DNA of 64,000 nucleotides from Pseudorhodoferax soli (GTDB lineage Bacteria > Pseudomonadota > Gammaproteobacteria > Burkholderiales > Burkholderiaceae_C), in NCBI RefSeq assembly GCF_003337555.1, contig NZ_QPJK01000013.1:62001-126000 (forward strand), given 5' to 3'. The notes beneath the pieces were generated by a model, which saw only the letters and a program-made list of their open reading frames with translations, did no database searches and had not been told where the DNA came from. How positions within the stretch are numbered: the first letter of the stretch is position 1; each line of letters opens with the position of its first letter. Below, one piece after another: positions 43,402 to 52,333 of the stretch. The position numbers and the translations under genes were made by a program.

Positions 43402-43656
43402 TCAGGCTCCTAGGGCCAGGATGTCGCTGAAGTTGGAGTTGACCCGCATGCCCGCTCCGGCGGATGCGGATGCGGATGCGGATGCGGATGCGGATGCGGA
43501 TGCGATTGTGGCCCGCGCTGTCTGGAAGGATGGACAGACAACCAGGTGGAGCGAAGTGTCATACCGTCCGAACGTGTTGGGCACTTGGTCATGCCATCCA
43601 GGCTCCGCGTCGAGTTTGCGCAACGCGCCGCCGCTGGTTTCCGTTTCGAAGATCAC
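43402..43656 (-). CDS. Small hypothetical protein with an Ala-Ser repeat encoded by a hexanucleotide tract
   Basis: An 84-residue frame from GTG 43656, with GGGGAG five bases upstream. The first 50 residues look like a real protein (FETETSGGALRKLDAEPGWHD, NTFGRYDTSLHLVVCPSF). The tail then runs into an Ala-Ser repeat made by the 6-base tract and ends RVNSNFSDILALGA. No family is recognised. The plus-strand frame across the same DNA would give Ala-Asp repeats and is less convincing. Confidence 0.4.
   Translation of the reverse strand: MIFETETSGGALRKLDAEPGWHDQVPNTFGRYDTSLHLVVCPSFQTARATIASASASASASASASAGAGMRVNSNFSDILALGA
43460..43501. repeat. Hexanucleotide repeat, 7 units of GCGGAT
   Basis: Seven perfect GCGGAT units followed by one decayed unit (GCGATT). 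It is the second 6-base tract in this island, the other being CTCGGA/G at 27299. If translated on the minus strand it encodes an Ala-Ser run; copy number changes would keep the frame. Confidence 0.9.
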
Positions 43657-43805
43657 GCAGACTCCCCGTGTCTCTCAGGTGGCTTCATGCGGATGTTAGC
43701 GGAGTGCTGGATCAGTTCTGCGTGGACATCAAAAGCCAGAAAGTGCGGCAGATCGACTGACTATCGCCAAGACCGCCGACCAGGATTGGTCGCGCCGCTA
43801 TCCGT

Positions 43806-46800
43806 TTAATTCGGGGAGTCGTCGGCGATCCGATCGCTCAGCCATCGCTGGACCCAGGGTTGGCGCTTGATGTCACCAAGGTCATCCAGTACCGATAGGG
43901 GCAGGCGATGAACTCGGGCGGCAAGAAGCTGACGTGCTGGGTGCTGCTCCTGGAGCAGATTCAGGATCGCCTGGGCAGCCTCGGCGTCACGGTGGTGGAG
44001 GCGGCAAGCTCCGAGAACGCCGAGCGATCGATCCGCGCTGGAGTGGACCATACGCTCGCAAAACGCGACAGCCGTGTGCAGCGGAGCACGGTCGCAAACC
44101 AACACGGTCGCTGAAGTCGCGAGCGCAGCCCCACGGCTCAGGATCCAGTCCGGCGTGAACGGCTCCAGCAGTTCAGGTTCGATGGAGTTCGCCGCGACCA
44201 GCGCATCAAGGGCGTCAAGCCTCATCCCGGGCGGCTCACGATCAGGACTGCAAACGATTGTGAGCGTCTTCTGACGCGCCGTGGGTGAGCCGTGTCGGGC
44301 CGCCATTTGCAAGCAATCCTGGCGGAGTCGCCGATCTAAGGTGGTCCTGGCGAGATTGAGTAGAAAGTCGCCGACCTCGTCGTTCAACGGCGCGTACGCC
44401 GCCAGCGCCAGCGCTGCCTCTCGTGCGATCGGAAAGGAATCGGGATCGTTATGGTACGGGTCGGCGTCGGACCACGTGTCGCTCATCCGATGCAGCAGCG
44501 CAGCGAGGTGCAATGGGTGAGGCTTCTTCGCGAGGGCGCGCACCAAAACCAGTCGAACCCTGTGTCCGGGGTCGCTGCACAGCGCTAAAAGTTCGGCAGA
44601 CAACGGAGCGTCTGCCCGGTTCGCGAGGAAGTCGAGGGCGACGGCGCGGGCATTGGCACGGCAATGCCGCAGGGCCAACTCCATCGCCTCCTCATCTCTG
44701 ATTGCAACCGCCGCGCGCGCGGCCTCCTCGGCGACATCAGCGTCCGTGGTTTCTTTCAGCCAGCGCCGAAGATGCTCGCTGCGCACCCCAGAGTTCTTGA
44801 GGAGGAGAGGGACCACAACGGAAAGAGCGCGAGGCGGCAGGGTCTCTGCTGCCTCCTGGAGAACCACGACGGCTTCGGGGCTCAGTCTAGCCGGTCGCGA
44901 GCCATTGCGAAGCAGCGCTTTGCCGATCTCCAGGTATGGGGCACGCAGCGCCTGGACAAGGCACGGCAAGCCTGCCATGTGGCTCAGCATATGGCGCTTA
45001 CGCGTGCCCACAAGCTCGCCGAGGAGAGCGACGCGCGACGCAGCTGTTGGACAGGCGTTGAATACCTCGCAAAGCAGGGTTCGATCGACAGCCATGGCGC
45101 AATCCATTGCGGCGTGGCTGTCGAACTGATCTGGAATGCCTACGCCAATGGCTTGCTTGAGCGACTCGCGAAAATCCTGGTGCCAGTGATTGCGCAAAGC
45201 GCGCCACGCTTCGCATTCATTCCCGCTCGTCCGTGTCGCTGCGACCATCGCAGTGAGCTCCTCGAGGCAGGGCGCCGACGTGCCCTCGGCGCTCCCGATT
45301 GCCCGTGCCCAATGGAAAGAGAACGCAGGTTCAGTCCTTCGATGGTGCTGTGCCAATGTCCTCCACTGGCCAGCAGTGCGGAGCGCCTTGACGTAGTGTT
45401 CGATGATGGTCCCAGATGCGAAGCCCTCGTCATCATCGCCAGAGTTGTAGTACTCCTCCACCGCGTAGTCGCATTCGCCATCATCGATGGATCGCCGCGT
45501 TTCCCACCTGCGCGCACGACTTGCCTCGTCGCCAGCAAGATCATCGAGTGCCTCATCGAAAACACACTTGAATGCGGTGAGATCGCGCGTTGCTCCGACT
45601 AGGACTGGCTCGAAGTTCGATCCGTGCCCCATCCCCACGAGCCGGTGAGCGGCATCGAGATATGCATCGTCGAGTCCCTTGGCAATTCGGTCGAGCGCGG
45701 CCGGGAAGTCCGAGTCGTACGATCCACGTTCGCTAGCAAGCTGTTCGCGGACGAAGCGGTCGGCGATGGCAAATGACCGCGGATCATTGGAGATCTGCTC
45801 ATACCATTCATCGGAAAAGGTGGGAGCCGTCCATTCATCCATGAAGTACGCCACACCGCGCCGGACACTCGTCAGAAGCCAACGGGCGAGTTCGGACGGA
45901 TTGGATGCAGCGCTGCCAACATCACTGGCAAGTTCGAGTAGCTTGGAGAAATCCGCGCCTGGATCGACAAGCGCTGCATCGAGCCATTGATCGACTAGGC
46001 GCTGGGCATGCGCGGGAACCTCCGGGGTCATGTCGTCGCCGCTGAGCTTTGAGACGAGGCGCCGACCTTCGCCGATCGCCCTCGCAGCCGTTTCCATCCC
46101 CCATTCGAGGATCGGGTCCGGGAGTGTGGTCAATGCGCTGAGCAGAGCCGTGAACGCGGGCTCTTTGTCCAGCCACTTCCCTTTCAGATGTGTCTCGAAT
46201 GCGGCGCGGACGCTCGGGTGTGCGAAGGCCACCGTGGTGGCCGGCTGGCGCAGATGGCGCGCGGCGATCAAGGTGTCAACCAGTCTGTCCAGGCCCTTAG
46301 CGAGCGACGGTTCAATGCTCCGCAGTCGCCGCACTAGTGCGAAGAGCTGCGTGCGCTCGAATGAACCTCGCGCCGCCAGCAGTCCCCAAATGACGGCGGA
46401 CTGACTGCTCTCATCTGCATGGGCCAGAAAGCGGCAAACCACTGCCTCAACCGCATCTCGATGCGCCATGTCGATAAGCCGATGAAGCCACTGTCCATCG
46501 TTCTCACCCGCATTCCGGTCGGAAATAAGCCCGGCGAAGAACCGGTCGATCTCCAACGGCTTCTCAAGTTTGCTCAGGGCGTGGTTTTTGAAGCCAAGCG
46601 CTACGGACTGCAGCTCCGGAGGAAGAAGGTCCATTCGCCTGTCGTATATCTCCGCAAGCCGCCCGTCGTGGTAGCGATCTGCCTCGAGTTGCACGATCCA
46701 TGGATCGAACTCTTGGCCGGCCTGAGCGCTGCTCAGCATGTCGCTTCGGGACGTAACGACAAAGCGGTTCCCCGCATTGGCACCACGCAACATGTGCGGC

Positions 46801-47819
46801 AGTTGGTCGGTCCATGTCGCCGAGCCAACGCGCAGGCTGTTCTGACCCCATGGGTCCTCCAGGTAGAACAGCTTTGGTCCGGTCTGTACGAGTTGGCGGA
46901 TGCTGGATGGGTCGCTGTTCGGATCCACCACGACGATATCAAGCGCGCCATTCTTCCTGCGGGCCCGATCGCAAAGCGCTTGTGCTGCCAGCGTCTTGCC
47001 GGTACCCGACGATCCCGCAATCACGACTGCGTGCTTTCTGTCGAGCTGGCGAACCATGTCGGGATAGTTCGACGGTGGGACGAAGGCGTCAAGCTCCGCA
47101 ACGCTCGCCAGGAATCCTCCATGAGCACGAATCGTGGCAAGAAGATCGTTGAAGGCCCAGGCCCCAGGCGAGATGCCTGCCATCCGGCTCTTTGCTTCGG
47201 TGCGGAGCGCGGCGAGGCACTGGTCTTGACGGTTCTTCGGAACTCGCAGGATGGTGGTCAGTACATCCTCCAGTTCGAAGGCAAGAAGCCTCCGGGTCAA
47301 GCCTGAGTAGATGGCAACTCGCCCATCCGGCGCCTCTGGCAGGATCGTGCGTAGAGAGTGGGGGAAAGCTCGGCGCCCTGGGTGCTCCTCGAAATCTTCG
47401 ACAAGGAGATCGCGTGCTACGCCCGAGACATCAGCATTGGTGACCAAAAGATAGCGTACGTGCGGGTCGCGCAAATGGTCTTTGGCTGGCGTGCGGCGCT
47501 TTCCATGCTTGAGCAGTTGGATGAATGCGTCGATCGACCAGGGCTCTCCGTTGCGAAGCTTCACCTGCATGACCAGTCTGTGGCCGGCACCAAGAGGCGT
47601 CATCGCCTGGACGTGGCCGGGGTCGTCGGCGGCGAGTTCTACTTCGATGTCTTCTGTGCCCGCCGGCTCCAGCGTGATGCGTGAAGCCGACTTGCTGACA
47701 AAGAGGATGCGCAACGCTGCCAGGATGGAAACGTCGACTTGATAGGCATAACCCGCTAGGGCGGGCCGAGCGCCAGTCCTGTCTTCTTGGGCTCGTTCGG
47801 AGTCGGCAGGCTCGATCAT
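43806..47819 (-). CDS. STAND-type NTPase (nSTAND3-like) with nuclease-like N-terminus, Avs-like defence candidate
   Basis: A 1337-residue protein from ATG 47819 (GTG 47828 is an alternative; neither has a strong ribosome site). The N-terminal 200 residues hold GYAYQVDVSILAALRIL, then EPAGTEDIEVEL and VMQVKLRNGEPWS, a pattern of PD-(D/E)xK nucleases of the Cap4/DUF4297 or Mrr sort. The NTPase domain follows: HAVVIAGSSGTGKTLAA (Walker A, about residues 265-280) and KLFYLEDPWGQN (Walker B, about 318), the latter typical of nSTAND3. From about residue 450 on the protein is helical and repeat-like (VLQEAAETLPPRALSVVVPLLLK; RVRLVLVRALAKKPHPLHLAALL), suited to sensing a phage protein. The three-part order matches Avs antiphage proteins. 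No partner gene is coupled. Confidence 0.82.
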   Translation of the reverse strand: MIEPADSERAQEDRTGARPALAGYAYQVDVSILAALRILFVSKSASRITLEPAGTEDIEVELAADDPGHVQAMTPLGAGHRLVMQVKLRNGEPWSIDAFIQLLKHGKRRTPAKDHLRDPHVRYLLVTNADVSGVARDLLVEDFEEHPGRRAFPHSLRTILPEAPDGRVAIYSGLTRRLLAFELEDVLTTILRVPKNRQDQCLAALRTEAKSRMAGISPGAWAFNDLLATIRAHGGFLASVAELDAFVPPSNYPDMVRQLDRKHAVVIAGSSGTGKTLAAQALCDRARRKNGALDIVVVDPNSDPSSIRQLVQTGPKLFYLEDPWGQNSLRVGSATWTDQLPHMLRGANAGNRFVVTSRSDMLSSAQAGQEFDPWIVQLEADRYHDGRLAEIYDRRMDLLPPELQSVALGFKNHALSKLEKPLEIDRFFAGLISDRNAGENDGQWLHRLIDMAHRDAVEAVVCRFLAHADESSQSAVIWGLLAARGSFERTQLFALVRRLRSIEPSLAKGLDRLVDTLIAARHLRQPATTVAFAHPSVRAAFETHLKGKWLDKEPAFTALLSALTTLPDPILEWGMETAARAIGEGRRLVSKLSGDDMTPEVPAHAQRLVDQWLDAALVDPGADFSKLLELASDVGSAASNPSELARWLLTSVRRGVAYFMDEWTAPTFSDEWYEQISNDPRSFAIADRFVREQLASERGSYDSDFPAALDRIAKGLDDAYLDAAHRLVGMGHGSNFEPVLVGATRDLTAFKCVFDEALDDLAGDEASRARRWETRRSIDDGECDYAVEEYYNSGDDDEGFASGTIIEHYVKALRTAGQWRTLAQHHRRTEPAFSFHWARAIGSAEGTSAPCLEELTAMVAATRTSGNECEAWRALRNHWHQDFRESLKQAIGVGIPDQFDSHAAMDCAMAVDRTLLCEVFNACPTAASRVALLGELVGTRKRHMLSHMAGLPCLVQALRAPYLEIGKALLRNGSRPARLSPEAVVVLQEAAETLPPRALSVVVPLLLKNSGVRSEHLRRWLKETTDADVAEEAARAAVAIRDEEAMELALRHCRANARAVALDFLANRADAPLSAELLALCSDPGHRVRLVLVRALAKKPHPLHLAALLHRMSDTWSDADPYHNDPDSFPIAREAALALAAYAPLNDEVGDFLLNLARTTLDRRLRQDCLQMAARHGSPTARQKTLTIVCSPDREPPGMRLDALDALVAANSIEPELLEPFTPDWILSRGAALATSATVLVCDRAPLHTAVAFCERMVHSSADRSLGVLGACRLHHRDAEAAQAILNLLQEQHPARQLLAARVHRLPLSVLDDLGDIKRQPWVQRWLSDRIADDSPN

Positions 47820-47930
47820 AGGGCGCACATTAGACTCGATCGGCCGCTCCTGGGCAGGGCAATGGCGGCCAAGGGCGACGGCTGCGATTTCAAGTGAAGG
47901 CGTACTCTGGAATAGATCGAAACATGTGGG

Positions 47931-48605
47931 GTGGATGGCAACTACGCCCCGGAAGTAGGGAACAGCAAACCCACATGGCTGGACGTCTCACCGCCGCTGC
48001 GGTTCTTACGGCTGGCCCGAGCCGTACGGCGCGTCGGAATGGTGCCGGTCGACATACTCTGTGATCTGACGCCGGCCAAGACGCGTTCCTACTGCGCCGA
48101 TCTGTTGGACGCGGCAGGACTACCGCAGTCCGCGCCTCGTCGCCTGCCACGCCTGCCGAGGCACGCCCGGGAACTTTCGCCGATGGGCTCACTGCGCCTC
48201 CTCATTCACGACGCGCACGTTGCTTCGACGCACTTGCACCGGCTCATGCCTGCGGCGCTCCTAGCTCCTCTCGAGACCGCGATCCATCGCGCCGACGAAT
48301 TGCATGAGGGCCCGCTTAAGGAATACAGCCTAGCCAGGCTGCCTCCACTGATGAGCGTGGGCGGTCGGTCCGTCCCCAGTGGGGTCGATCCCACGCGCTT
48401 CGCGGAGTGCGCGGTCGCGGGGGCATACCAGCGGCTGCTCTGGCAATTGGTCGGAGATACCGAGCCACTGAACTTCGCCGGACTTCCTTCCGATGGCGCA
48501 GGACTGGCAGTTGCGAGGCGAGCTTTGGCATTGCTTCGGGAGCGCACACAGCGCCCTGTGGTGATGCGGCTCGGTGATGACGAAGCAGGTGCCCTTGCCG
48601 GCTAG
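47931..48605 (+). CDS. Hypothetical protein
   Basis: A 224-residue protein from the GTG at 47931, reading VDGNYAPEVGNSKPTWLDVSPPLRFLRLARAVRRVG. The first half is basic and helical (ILCDLTPAKTRSYCADLLDAAGLPQ), which could bind DNA. The second half is neutral with SLARLPPLMSVGGRSVPSGVDPTRFAECAVAGAYQRLLWQL. No family is recognised, and the start is uncertain because GTGGG is the only upstream signal. It is divergent from the STAND gene (111 bases) and convergent with the integrase, so it may be a regulator belonging to the island's end. Confidence 0.55.
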   Translation: MDGNYAPEVGNSKPTWLDVSPPLRFLRLARAVRRVGMVPVDILCDLTPAKTRSYCADLLDAAGLPQSAPRRLPRLPRHARELSPMGSLRLLIHDAHVASTHLHRLMPAALLAPLETAIHRADELHEGPLKEYSLARLPPLMSVGGRSVPSGVDPTRFAECAVAGAYQRLLWQLVGDTEPLNFAGLPSDGAGLAVARRALALLRERTQRPVVMRLGDDEAGALAG

Positions 48606-48750
48606 TGTTTTTCGCCCCAGATCTGAGATTCGTTTGGTCGCTAGTTGACGCAGAAGCGCGCGGCTCGGCTGTCCTGTTCGGACCTGCCGTTGATCTTTAA
48701 CCTGATCTGCCGGCGTCTCGCCTCGCCTCCAGCGGCCGATCTTCAGCCGC

Positions 48751-50058
48751 TCAAGCGGTCGTGACAAGAGCGGATGCATCCGTTCTCGCCGCAAGCTCGG
48801 CTTGCGCCGCCGCTTCGATGTAGTCCGAGACAACCTGCCAACCCGCGCGTAGCTGTGCCTCGCCCTTGCCCACGTAGTGGCCGAGAGTGACGTCGTTGCT
48901 CACGGTGTGGTTCAGCACACGCTTGAGAACGCCTCCGGACACGATTTCCTCCGCGATGCTCGCGAAGGTCGAGCGCAGCCCATGTCCTTGAACCTCAGTG
49001 CCTGCCGCCGCGTTGATGCGTGCCAGTGTCTTGCGGGCATCAACAACCTCGAACAGGGGCTCGTCTGGCTTGCGACCATTGGCGCAGCGCTTGGCAATCT
49101 CAAGCGCCTGTCGAGACAGCAGGAGCTTGTGGTCGGTCCGGTTCTTCGTGTCAACCAGGGTGATGCTCGCGGCCCCTACGTTCAGGTCGCCGACCTTGAT
49201 GGGCTGGTACTCATATCGCTTGTCACCGTGAATTTCGACTCCACGGCAACCAGTGAGAAGCTGGAACCGATAGTAGTCGGCAGCAACTCGGTCGAAGGCG
49301 CACGCCGCCAGCCACCATGCCCCGAGCTTCTCGGCGGGGAGGGGGGCTGGCTTGCCCCGCGGGGGCGCCAGGATGATCCGATCACGACCTGCAGTCTCGA
49401 TGCTCAGCGGGCTATTCGGGATCAGTACGCCGTGCCATCGCAGCACCGCTCTCAGGACCTGCATGGCATACGTCGCTTCGCGCTCCGAACGCTTCAACTG
49501 CAGCTGGTAGACACCGCGGATGTCCTCGGGTGTGAGACTGGAAAGCAGTTTGTGGGCAACCGGAAAAAGAAGGCCGTCGTTGAACTTCCGGCCTTTGCTG
49601 GACTTGCCGCCTGGCTCGACCATGGCCAAGTAGTCAGCTTTCGTCCGGGCCTTCAACGCAAGGCCGTCCTTGGCGCGTCGCTTCTTGTCGACGTACTCGC
49701 GCACAGCGTCCTTTACGGTAAGGCCGACCTCCCGCTCGGCTTTTGCGCGCAGGGCGGCCTCTGCCTTCAGCCGCGCCTCTTCCTGCGCTGGCCAATCGAC
49801 TCCATCGCGAGCCAGGGATCGAATTCTCAGAGCTTCGGCGCACGCCGCAGCGAGACGGATCTGGCCAGGGCCGTCGCCATAAGGTTGGGGCAACCGATAT
49901 TGGCGCTCATCGGTTGAACCCTTCACTGTGTATCGGACCAGCAAGGTCCGTACGCCGTCGATCGCTACACGCAAATGTAGGCCTCGATCCAACAGCACCT
50001 TGAATGGCTTGGCTTGAGGCTTCAGTGCCTCGATTGCACGAACGGTTAGCAGCGGCAT
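48751..50058 (-). CDS. P4-type tyrosine integrase of the left element
   Basis: A 435-residue integrase starting MPLLTVRAIEALKPQAKPFKV at 50058 behind GGAG. The N-terminal DUF4102 arm-binding domain (to about residue 90) is followed by the SAM-like core-binding domain and the catalytic domain: Arg in LLTGCRGVEI, HGLRSTFAS, and the tyrosine in TLGHYVGKGE. P4-type integrases insert elements at tRNA 3' ends. The gene starts about 160 bases from the tRNA-Lys fragment and is transcribed away from it, the usual arrangement, so it is the likely integrase of the island to the left. It looks intact. Confidence 0.92.
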   Translation of the reverse strand: MPLLTVRAIEALKPQAKPFKVLLDRGLHLRVAIDGVRTLLVRYTVKGSTDERQYRLPQPYGDGPGQIRLAAACAEALRIRSLARDGVDWPAQEEARLKAEAALRAKAEREVGLTVKDAVREYVDKKRRAKDGLALKARTKADYLAMVEPGGKSSKGRKFNDGLLFPVAHKLLSSLTPEDIRGVYQLQLKRSEREATYAMQVLRAVLRWHGVLIPNSPLSIETAGRDRIILAPPRGKPAPLPAEKLGAWWLAACAFDRVAADYYRFQLLTGCRGVEIHGDKRYEYQPIKVGDLNVGAASITLVDTKNRTDHKLLLSRQALEIAKRCANGRKPDEPLFEVVDARKTLARINAAAGTEVQGHGLRSTFASIAEEIVSGGVLKRVLNHTVSNDVTLGHYVGKGEAQLRAGWQVVSDYIEAAAQAELAARTDASALVTTA

Positions 50059-50220
50059 GTTGGTTCTCCGTGTCCGACTGGTGTCCGAAAAATCGGCGGA
50101 TTGCACGACTTTCGGTGAGACGAGGTGGACTGACGGAGAGACTATAAGCCGTTGATTTAAATAAGGAAAGTTTGATTTCAGGAGGTCTCACGCCGTCCCA
50201 TGAAAACCCATGAATTCCAG

Positions 50221-50266
50221 ACTCTTAATCCGTAGGTCGAGTGTTCGAGTCACTCAGGGCCCACCA
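50221..50266 (+). other. 3' fragment of tRNA-Lys(CTT), attachment site
   Basis: The sequence runs from the anticodon loop (CTCTTAA, anticodon CTT) through a T arm (GAGTG, loop TTCGAGT, CACTC) to the 3' acceptor strand AGGGCCC, A and CCA. The 5' half is absent: bases before 50221 do not pair with the TCCGT of the anticodon stem. So this is a duplicated 3' end left by site-specific integration, and serves as attachment site. It lies between two integrase genes, 160 bases from one and 92 from the other. Confidence 0.82.
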
Positions 50267-50284
50267 AAATTAAGCAATGAAATC

Positions 50285-50325
50285 AAGCGCTTAGGTCGAA
50301 AGACCTAGGCGCTTTTTCTTTTTCC
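50285..50325 (+). terminator. Intrinsic terminator behind the tRNA-Lys fragment
   Basis: AAGCGCTTAGGTC (50285-50297) pairs with GACCTAGGCGCTT (50302-50314) around a GAAA loop, with a single G-U pair, followed by TTTTTCTTTTTCC. It is a textbook terminator for plus-strand transcripts, probably that of the original tRNA-Lys gene carried along with the attachment site. Confidence 0.88.
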
Positions 50326-50358
50326 GTCTTCGCTTTGTGTAGTTCACGTGTAATCGCG

Positions 50359-51558
50359 TCAAGCCTTGTGCGTCAGTCTGGCCTGCAGCTTATCCATTGC
50401 TGCCTGGATGTGTTCACCATCCTGATGGGCGTAGCGTTCCACCATCTGCAGTGTCTTGTGACCGCTGATTCGCTTCACGGTCGGCAGGTCCACGCCGGAC
50501 TGCACGAGATGGCTTACCGCGGTGTGCCTCAGTGTGTGCCGCACAACCTGGGCCGGATCTAAGCCGGCAGCTGTTGCTGCCGTACGGAATGGCTTCTCTA
50601 GCGCAACGGTGTGGCCCGACTTGGAAAGGTCGGACGGGAAGAGCCATGGCGATTTGGCCGGCACAGAGTCGCGCATGTACTGCTCCAAGAAGCCGGCCAG
50701 TCGGTCAGTGATGGGCTGCTCACGCGCCCCGGCCTTCGCTTTGGGCAGGTAGATCATCCTGCGGTCAAGGCGGATGTTTTCCTTGCGCACCGACAGCACC
50801 TCGGACTTGCGCATAGACGTCTCCAGCGCGATCAGGGCGAACGGGTACAGCTGGCCGTTGTCCGATGCCATGCAGGCAGCCAGAAAGCGCTGTACCTGCT
50901 CGGCGGTCAGATAGACGATGCGGCCGGTGCCTTCCGCCATCCTGCGCATCCGTGGCCTGGCAACGATCCACTCCCACTCGACAGCTTGGTTGAACAAGTG
51001 CGACAGGGTGGCAATCTCTCGATTGACCGTGCCAGGCGAAGTTGTGCGGCCTGTTTCCCTCGCCACACGCTTGCCGCTGCGCCAGTCTCCCCCAGCCTGC
51101 ACCACCTGGGCCAGGCGGTGCTTCTTGTACCGCTCGATGTCGAATGCGACGATTTTGCCCAAGGGCTTGCCGCTGAAGAAGGGGACCAGGTGCTGCTGTA
51201 GGTGCTGCTCTTTGGTATCGATGTTCTTGCCGCCTGACTCCTTCAGGCGGGCGATGTACTTGACCGCTGCATCGTTGAAGGACAGCACTACCTTGCGACC
51301 CTTGGGCAGCGCCAGACGGTCATGGCGGGCGTCCGTCCTAGCCTTCTCAATGAACTCCTCTGCTTGGCTGCGGGTGACACCTTCGGACTCCCGACCGACC
51401 ACCCGGTGAATGCGCTGGCCGTCCACCATGACATTGACGGTGTAGACGCCGTCGCCGTTTTCGAGCCGCTGAAAGCTGATGCCGTGCTCCATGACCTTCT
51501 GGCCCGGCTTGAGCTTCCGCAGCTCGCGACGATCCAACTTCACGAACGACTTCGCCAC
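50359..51558 (-). CDS. Phage-type tyrosine integrase of the right element
   Basis: A 399-residue integrase starting MAKSFVKLDRRELRKLKPGQ. The N-terminal arm-binding part is followed by a core-binding domain (FNDAAVKYIARLKESGGKN ... TVNREIATLSHLFNQAVEWEWI) and the catalytic domain: Arg in ETSMRKSEVLSVR, HTLRHTAVSHLV, and the tyrosine in GHKTLQMVERYAHQD. It ends 92 bases from the tRNA-Lys fragment and points toward it. It is unrelated to the P4-type integrase on the other side. Its start lies two bases after the stop of the RHH-type gene, so both are in one transcript. Confidence 0.92.
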   Translation of the reverse strand: MAKSFVKLDRRELRKLKPGQKVMEHGISFQRLENGDGVYTVNVMVDGQRIHRVVGRESEGVTRSQAEEFIEKARTDARHDRLALPKGRKVVLSFNDAAVKYIARLKESGGKNIDTKEQHLQQHLVPFFSGKPLGKIVAFDIERYKKHRLAQVVQAGGDWRSGKRVARETGRTTSPGTVNREIATLSHLFNQAVEWEWIVARPRMRRMAEGTGRIVYLTAEQVQRFLAACMASDNGQLYPFALIALETSMRKSEVLSVRKENIRLDRRMIYLPKAKAGAREQPITDRLAGFLEQYMRDSVPAKSPWLFPSDLSKSGHTVALEKPFRTAATAAGLDPAQVVRHTLRHTAVSHLVQSGVDLPTVKRISGHKTLQMVERYAHQDGEHIQAAMDKLQARLTHKA

Positions 51559-51559
51559 G

Positions 51560-52186
51560 TTAGGCCCCAGCGCCGGCTTGAACTTCCTGCTTCTTCGCCT
51601 CCAGCCACGCCATGTCCTTCTTGTGCTTGGCGTCTAGCTCGGCCATTCGCTTTTCGATGCGTTCTAGAGTGACAGCCCCCCCAGTTTCGAACTCCTTCTT
51701 CATAGCCGCTACGGTGGAGAGAATCTCTGCCATTGGCGTGTCATCCTCAGATGCCAGCTTGAGATAGTCCCAGTACGGACGAAGTGCCTCTGCTTCCTCT
51801 TCGGCGTGGTCCTCTTCGCTAGCTCCAGGCCGGCGCAAGGCTGCTCCGATCAGGATCGACGCCTCCTTCGCGGCGCGCACTAGACGCTGCTGCGCGACGT
51901 CAAGCAAATGCGGGTAGAGCTTATTGAGGCGCGCCAGTCGCGCCGGCTCGTTGATAAACCACAACAGTTTGGCAGACGACGCCACCGTCACGTCGTGTTC
52001 ATGGTCCAAGTAGACGGAACTCAAGCTCGCTTCGACTGCCGACTCGATGTAGCTGGATAGCGTGCGCCGCTGGACTGCCGCAGCGACTTCGGCAAGGTAA
52101 CGAAGCCGTGGATCAAGGCGGACGGTGACGGTTTCGGACCGAGACGTCTTTGCCCCGCCGCCTTTGCGCGCTTCTGCTTTCGTCAT
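51560..52186 (-). CDS. Ribbon-helix-helix-like protein with coiled-coil tail
   Basis: A 208-residue protein starting MTKAEARKGGGAKTS at 52186 (the frame opens earlier, at 52210). SETVTVRLDPRLRYLAEVAAAVQRRTLSSYIESAVEASL is a ribbon-helix-helix pattern near residues 16-55. The C-terminal half is a charged helix (MKKEFETGGAVTLERIEKRMAELDAKHKKDMAWLEAKKQEV). It likely binds DNA as a regulator of integration or of the divergent lysogeny region. It is directly upstream of the integrase gene on the same strand. Confidence 0.68.
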   Translation of the reverse strand: MTKAEARKGGGAKTSRSETVTVRLDPRLRYLAEVAAAVQRRTLSSYIESAVEASLSSVYLDHEHDVTVASSAKLLWFINEPARLARLNKLYPHLLDVAQQRLVRAAKEASILIGAALRRPGASEEDHAEEEAEALRPYWDYLKLASEDDTPMAEILSTVAAMKKEFETGGAVTLERIEKRMAELDAKHKKDMAWLEAKKQEVQAGAGA

Positions 52187-52253
52187 GTTCTGGGTTACTC
52201 CGTAGGTCAATGGTTCTCGAATGTGCTCGACCGCATCTTACCGCGCTCATGAG

Positions 52254-52320
52254 TTGACTTTCAACACATGTTTTCCGCTATAGTTGCCGAAAGGCCGCAA
52301 TTGTGCTGACTTTGAACACA
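52254..52320. promoter_or_regulatory. Promoter and 14-bp direct repeats between the divergent early genes
   Basis: TTGACT (52254-52259) and TATAGT (52279-52284) form a -35/-10 pair with a rather long 19-base spacer, pointing toward the AlpA-like gene. The words TGACTTTCAACACA (52255-52268) and TGACTTTGAACACA (52307-52320) are direct repeats with one mismatch, 52 bases apart, one on the promoter and one near the start. They probably bind a regulator, perhaps the RHH- or AlpA-like protein. Confidence 0.6.
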
Positions 52321-52333
52321 CGAAAGGACTGTT

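Noticed and set aside
50221-50266. Functional tRNA-Lys gene
   Set aside because: Only the 3' half is present; the acceptor 5' strand, D arm and 5' anticodon stem are missing, so it is an attachment-site fragment.
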